8,287 nt of DNA from Desulfobacteraceae bacterium (lineage in GTDB: Bacteria; Desulfobacterota; Desulfobacteria; Desulfobacterales; ETH-SRB1). Position numbers and translations under genes: made by a program. Location of the stretch: NCBI GenBank assembly GCA_013202725.1, contig JABMRH010000090.1, positions 1-8,287 of the forward strand, read 5' to 3'. Below the pieces are notes generated by a model. It did not search any database and had not been told where the DNA came from. It saw only the letters and a program-made list of their open reading frames with translations. Below, in pieces: positions 5,561 to 8,287 of the stretch; within the stretch, counting starts at the first letter, position 1; every line of letters begins with the position of its first letter.

Positions 5561-7576
5561 ATGGAAATACCGCTGCTAAATGACATTGTTATCATATTTG
5601 GGCTGTCCATTGGTATCCTCTTTATATGCCATCGACTTCGCGTGCCGACGATTGTGGGATTCCTCTTTGCCGGGATATTGGCCGGGCCATACGGACTTGG
5701 ACTGGTAAAGGCAGTCCATGAAGTTGAAATTTTAGCTGAAATCGGTGTAGCGTTATTGCTTTTTACCATCGGAATCGAGTTCTCACTTCAAAGGCTGCTG
5801 CAAATCAAAAAATCAGTCCTGATGGGCGGCTCGATTCAGGTGTTGCTAACATTTTTTGTTGCTTTTGTTATAGCCAGGCAACTGGGCCAACCCGTTGGCA
5901 ACTCGATCTTTATAGGATTTCTTATATCCCTCAGCAGCACGGCCATTGTTCTCAAATTACTACAGGAAAGAGCTGAAGTTGATAGCCCACATGGGCGCAC
6001 AGCTCTTGGCATCTTGATTTTCCAGGATATCATTATTGTTCCAATGATATTGGTTACGCCTCTACTGGCCGGAGCAACAGGGGATGCGGGCGAATCCGTC
6101 CTCGTGCTTATCGTCAAAGGAATCGGAATCATCGGGTTGGTGATCGTCAGCGCTAAATGGATTGTACCACAGGTATTGTATCAAATCGCCCGGACGCGAA
6201 GCCAGGAACTTTTCTTGTTGAGCATAGTTGTAATTTGCCTTGCTGTTGCGTGGATAACTTCCAGTGCGGGCCTTTCCCTTGCCCTGGGTGCATTTTTAGC
6301 AGGCTTGATCATTTCCGAATCTGAATACAGTCATCAGGCACTCGGAAGTATTTTACCCTTTCGTGACGTCTTCACAAGCTTCTTTTTCGTTTCCATCGGC
6401 ATGCTGCTGGATGTAGACTTCCTTTTCCAGCAACCGGGAACCATTGCACTGATCGCTTTAGGGATTTTGGTTTTAAAATCCATCATTGCCGGTTTTGCAA
6501 CAGTTTTATTAGGTTTCCCTTTTCGCACTTCAATCCTGGTCGGCCTTGCACTCAGTCAGGTCGGTGAATTTTCTTTCATTTTATCCAGGACCGGTGTTGA
6601 ACATGGTTTGCTTGCCGGAAATATTTATCAGATGTTTCTGGCTTTTTCCATACTTTCCATGGCGGCGACGCCATTTATCATAACCCTGGCACCCCGGCTG
6701 GCGGATACTATCCTCCGGTTACCGGTTCCGAAAAGGTTGGTATCAGGCATTTATCCTGTATCGGAGACAAAGGTGGTGGACAGGAAAGACCACCTTATCA
6801 TCATCGGTTTCGGGATGAACGGGAGAAATGTGGCACGCGCCGCCAGTATAGCTGGTATCCCCTATGCAATCATTGAGATGAACCCGGAAACAGTAAGGAG
6901 CGAACATGCAAAGGGCGAACCGATTTATTATGGTGATTCAACCCAGGAGGTCGTACTTCAGCACGTAAACATCAAAGACGCGAGAATTGTTGTAACTGCT
7001 ATTAATGATCCCGCGGCAACCCGTAGAATTACCGAAATCATTCGGAGACTTAATCAAAAGGTTCATTTGATTGTACGAACCCGTTATCTCCAAGAGATGA
7101 AGCCTCTGTATGAATTAGGGGCCGACGAAGTCATCCCGGAAGAATTTGAGACATCAGTGGAAATCTTTACTCGGGTTTTGACGAAATATCTTATACCAAG
7201 AGATGAAATCGAAAAGCTGGTCGCTGAGGTGCGAGCAGATGGTTACGAGATGTTTCGAAGCCTTTCTAAGGTGTCGGCATCTTTTTCTGATTTGAAACTA
7301 CAGCTTCATGATGTCGAAATCAGCACGTTTCGGATCTCGCAAGGATCACCGCTGATTGGGAAAACCCTTGCCCAGATCGAGTTAAGAGGGCGTTATGGGA
7401 TTTCTGTAGTGGCTATACGACGGGACTCACAGATATTGGCCAACCCGGGTGCAGACACGGTCCTTAAGTCCAACGATGTACTTTTTGTCCTTGGATCTTC
7501 TGAAAAAATATCAGAAGCTATTAACGCATTTTCATCTTCACAGAAAAGGAATGAAGGCTCATTAATCCATACTTGA
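5561..7576 (+). CDS. CPA2-family cation/proton antiporter with RCK (TrkA-N and TrkA-C) domains, KefB/KefC-like
   Basis: A 671-residue inner-membrane transporter that exchanges K+ or Na+ for protons; the ion cannot be decided from sequence. The membrane part (about 5-385) has some 12 hydrophobic segments. It has LLLFTIGIEFS (65-75), SLSSTAIVLKLL (123-134), the family's Gln155-Asp156 in LIFQDIIIVP, LALGAFLAGLIISE (240-253), FFFVSIGMLLD (274-284) and LSQVGEFSFIL (331-341). A cytosolic TrkA-N/RCK domain follows (about 409-530), with the nucleotide-binding GFGMNG (416-421) and Glu439 at the end of the second strand, then YGDST (457-461). A TrkA-C domain (about 580-655) has GSPLIGKTLAQIELR and NDVLFVLG. 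The order antiporter-RCK-N-RCK-C is normal for this group and suggests gating by nucleotide or another cytosolic ligand. A start at ATG 5561 is supported by AGAAGG (5544-5549), slightly distant at 11 nt. Its stop overlaps the possible TTG start of the next small ORF. Confidence 0.92.
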   Translation: MEIPLLNDIVIIFGLSIGILFICHRLRVPTIVGFLFAGILAGPYGLGLVKAVHEVEILAEIGVALLLFTIGIEFSLQRLLQIKKSVLMGGSIQVLLTFFVAFVIARQLGQPVGNSIFIGFLISLSSTAIVLKLLQERAEVDSPHGRTALGILIFQDIIIVPMILVTPLLAGATGDAGESVLVLIVKGIGIIGLVIVSAKWIVPQVLYQIARTRSQELFLLSIVVICLAVAWITSSAGLSLALGAFLAGLIISESEYSHQALGSILPFRDVFTSFFFVSIGMLLDVDFLFQQPGTIALIALGILVLKSIIAGFATVLLGFPFRTSILVGLALSQVGEFSFILSRTGVEHGLLAGNIYQMFLAFSILSMAATPFIITLAPRLADTILRLPVPKRLVSGIYPVSETKVVDRKDHLIIIGFGMNGRNVARAASIAGIPYAIIEMNPETVRSEHAKGEPIYYGDSTQEVVLQHVNIKDARIVVTAINDPAATRRITEIIRRLNQKVHLIVRTRYLQEMKPLYELGADEVIPEEFETSVEIFTRVLTKYLIPRDEIEKLVAEVRADGYEMFRSLSKVSASFSDLKLQLHDVEISTFRISQGSPLIGKTLAQIELRGRYGISVVAIRRDSQILANPGADTVLKSNDVLFVLGSSEKISEAINAFSSSQKRNEGSLIHT

Positions 7577-7716
7577 TATCGGTAGTTATCGGTACTATTT
7601 TGGGCCTCAAACGCTCATGCCCTAAGTGCAAGGGAGACCAAAGTGTGCCTGCGAGTAAAAGATGGGAAAGTGTGTGCTGTAAATTCTGTGGTGCAGATAT
7701 ACCTCCCCGCAAGTAG
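7573..7716 (+). CDS. Small zinc-ribbon protein (47 codons), overlapping the antiporter stop
   Basis: A short frame beginning at TTG 7573, which overlaps the antiporter TGA (7574-7576), and ending at TAG 7714-7716. A hydrophobic N-terminus (ISVVIGTILGL) is followed by two Cys pairs, CPKC (16-19) and CCKFCG (35-40), about 16 residues apart, and a closing ADIPPRK. This is the pattern of a treble-clef or rubredoxin-type zinc ribbon. The frame is open only from 7555. No good ribosome site is seen: AAGG at 7554-7557 is 15 nt away, so translation would depend on coupling to the antiporter. It may be a true small protein, perhaps membrane-tethered, or the remaining end of a larger gene. Its stop abuts the transposase-like fragment. 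The function is unknown. Confidence 0.5.
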   Translation: MISVVIGTILGLKRSCPKCKGDQSVPASKRWESVCCKFCGADIPPRK

Positions 7717-7989
7717 CCGCCTTTCCGGATCTTGCGGCCACGGCAAAAACGTTCTTTGGAACCACCTTTGCCGATATGACGTCCCAGACCTTTTCTCGCC
7801 TTGCTGGAATAGATCTTTGTTTGGCTTAAACGTTCTGAAACGAGATCATCATAACCAATTAATATCTTCTTCAATATGTTGAGCATCAGAGGGTCTTTAA
7901 GTTCTTTTAAACTATAAACGATTTCGTTAAGATTCGCTTTCCCCTGTTGCAAGATTAAATCGAAGTGTTATATATATTTTTTGTTCCAT
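7713..7989 (-). pseudogene. Truncated, frameshifted transposase-like fragment
   Basis: On the minus strand ATG 7989 begins MEQKIYIT, then a one-base frame change near 7965-7968 leads into FDLILQQGKANLNEIVYSL. It continues through LKDPLMLNILKKILIGYDDL, KARKGLGRHI and RFCRGRKIRKGGYL. Removing one A after the TATATA run would join them as MEQKIYIHFDLILQQ. The basic RFCRGRKIRK stretch and the layout resemble the N-terminus of IS transposases of deltaproteobacteria, by memory and without a firm family. Protein-like sequence ends near 7713, where the zinc-ribbon ORF begins on the other strand. The open frame continues left to 7521 but there is only the complement of other genes. The start codon lies inside an inverted repeat (7988-8047). 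Confidence 0.45.
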
Positions 7990-8047
7990 CACGGTCTCTC
8001 TTAGTTAGGGTTTTATTCGCCGATAAAGCTATGAAGGAGACCGTGAT
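7988..8047. repeat. 11-bp inverted repeat with nested hairpin, spanning the transposase-like start; plus-strand T-run follows
   Basis: ATCACGGTCTC (7988-7998) and GAGACCGTGAT (8037-8047) are perfect reverse complements enclosing 38 nt. Inside, GTTTTAT and ATAAAGC (about 8010-8030) form a second stem of seven pairs, including one G-T, around TCGCCG. On the plus strand the outer stem runs directly into eight T residues (8047-8054), so it could terminate plus-strand transcription. On the minus strand the arm ends at the AT of the transposase-like ATG and would hide its translation start in read-through transcripts, as stem-loops do in IS10 and IS50. Confidence 0.75.
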
Positions 8048-8065
8048 TTTTTTTAAGATCTATTT

Positions 8066-8083
8066 CATGCCAACACTTTTGAA
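8066..8083. repeat. 18-bp direct repeat, copy 1
   Basis: CATGCCAACACTTTTGAA, matching the copy at 8102-8119 in 17 of 18 bases, with starts 36 nt apart. It lies on the 5' side of the transposase-like fragment, between the inverted repeat and the last gene, as expected of subterminal transposase sites, or of operators for the downstream gene. Confidence 0.7.
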
Positions 8084-8101
8084 TATTACTTGTTTTTATC
8101 C

Positions 8102-8119
8102 CATGCCAACACTTATGAA
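8102..8119. repeat. 18-bp direct repeat, copy 2
   Basis: CATGCCAACACTTATGAA, differing from copy 1 at one position. The repeat contains in-frame ATG codons of the downstream open frame (8103 and 8115), so it may lie in the leader or the first codons of that gene. It may also mark the outer end of the decayed insertion element. Confidence 0.7.
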
Positions 8120-8165
8120 CGATAGCAATTTTTTTAAAAGGCTGTTTTCCCTATGTAATAAGAGC

Positions 8166-8287
8166 ATGAAAAAACTGGTATATCTTATAAGGGAACGCCT
8201 GTATATGATAGAGGTGAAAATCCTGCTGATCGGGCTTGTCTTAACGGCCCTGAACGGGATCTATTTTCTCTATCTTCTTTTTACAGA
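8166..8287 (+). CDS. N-terminal part of a probable membrane-anchored protein (runs off right edge)
   Basis: An open frame reaches the window end without a stop. From ATG 8166 it reads MKKLVYLIRERLYMIEVK, followed by one strong hydrophobic segment, ILLIGLVLTALNGIYFLYLL, of the kind seen in a signal anchor after a basic N-terminus. The start is uncertain. The frame is open from 8031 with ATGs at 8031, 8067, 8103, 8115, 8166 and 8205. None has an ideal ribosome site; AAGGGA (8189-8194) lies 10 nt before ATG 8205, and AAGAG is too close to 8166. No domain is visible, so no function is proposed. Confidence 0.5.
   Translation, partial: MKKLVYLIRERLYMIEVKILLIGLVLTALNGIYFLYLLFT

Noticed and set aside
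7577..7596. Tandem 10-bp repeat TATCGGTAGT/TATCGGTACT as an operator
   Set aside because: It lies within the zinc-ribbon frame, is very short and has no promoter next to it.
7521..7712. C-terminal part of the 143-codon minus-strand frame as a continuation of the transposase-like protein
   Set aside because: This part is only the complement of the zinc-ribbon ORF and the antiporter end; the basic transposase-like sequence stops near 7713.
1..8287. CRISPR array or toxin-antitoxin pair
   Set aside because: No regularly spaced repeat series; no pair of small overlapping genes with antitoxin or toxin motifs.

Overview
The window looks like chromosomal DNA of a Gram-negative bacterium, most plausibly a member of the Desulfobacterota (deltaproteobacteria). 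The grounds are a lipoprotein-type MltD with LysM repeats, a CrtF-like SAM methyltransferase, tRNA genes with encoded CCA ends, moderate-to-low G+C, and a degenerate copy of the attgcgagcgaag-type interspersed repeat I associate with that group. The taxonomic call is an inference, since no marker gene is present.

Layout, left to right. (1) Positions 1-269, minus strand: the start of a tRNA operon, promoter then tRNA-Thr(UGU) then the 5' part of tRNA-Tyr. This is the order that opens the thrU-tyrU-glyT-thrT-tufB operon of E. coli. (2) Positions 542-2542, plus strand: a good sigma-70 promoter, an MltD-like lytic transglycosylase lipoprotein that most likely starts at TTG 617, and a tRNA-Arg(CCU) only 5 nt after its stop. 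(3) Positions 2544-3607, minus strand: a class I SAM-dependent O-methyltransferase, convergent with the tRNA and separated from it by one base. (4) Positions 3661-5350: an accessory, partly decayed segment. It holds a 68-nt long palindrome, a nuclease-like protein remnant, a perfect 11-bp hairpin, an intact YhcG/DUF1016 PD-(D/E)XK nuclease gene carrying two in-frame palindromic repeats, and what looks like the C-terminal tail of a second YhcG-like gene. (5) Positions 5561-7716, plus strand: a CPA2-type cation/proton antiporter with RCK domains, overlapped at its stop by a 47-codon zinc-ribbon ORF. (6) Positions 7713-8119: a truncated, frameshifted transposase-like fragment on the minus strand, whose start codon lies in an 11-bp inverted repeat, followed by two 18-bp direct repeats. 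(7) The window closes inside a plus-strand gene for a probable membrane-anchored protein.

The housekeeping genes (tRNAs, mltD, antiporter) do not form one pathway. The notable part is the segment around yhcG. A DNA-repair/defence-type nuclease sits among remnants of related nucleases and several structured repeats, which suggests a site of repeated gain and loss of such genes. I see no intact multi-gene novel system. The strongest unusual observations are the palindromic repeats inside yhcG, the 68-nt palindrome, the second YhcG tail, the hidden zinc-ribbon ORF, the inverted repeat over the transposase-like start codon, and the C55 tRNA-Arg.
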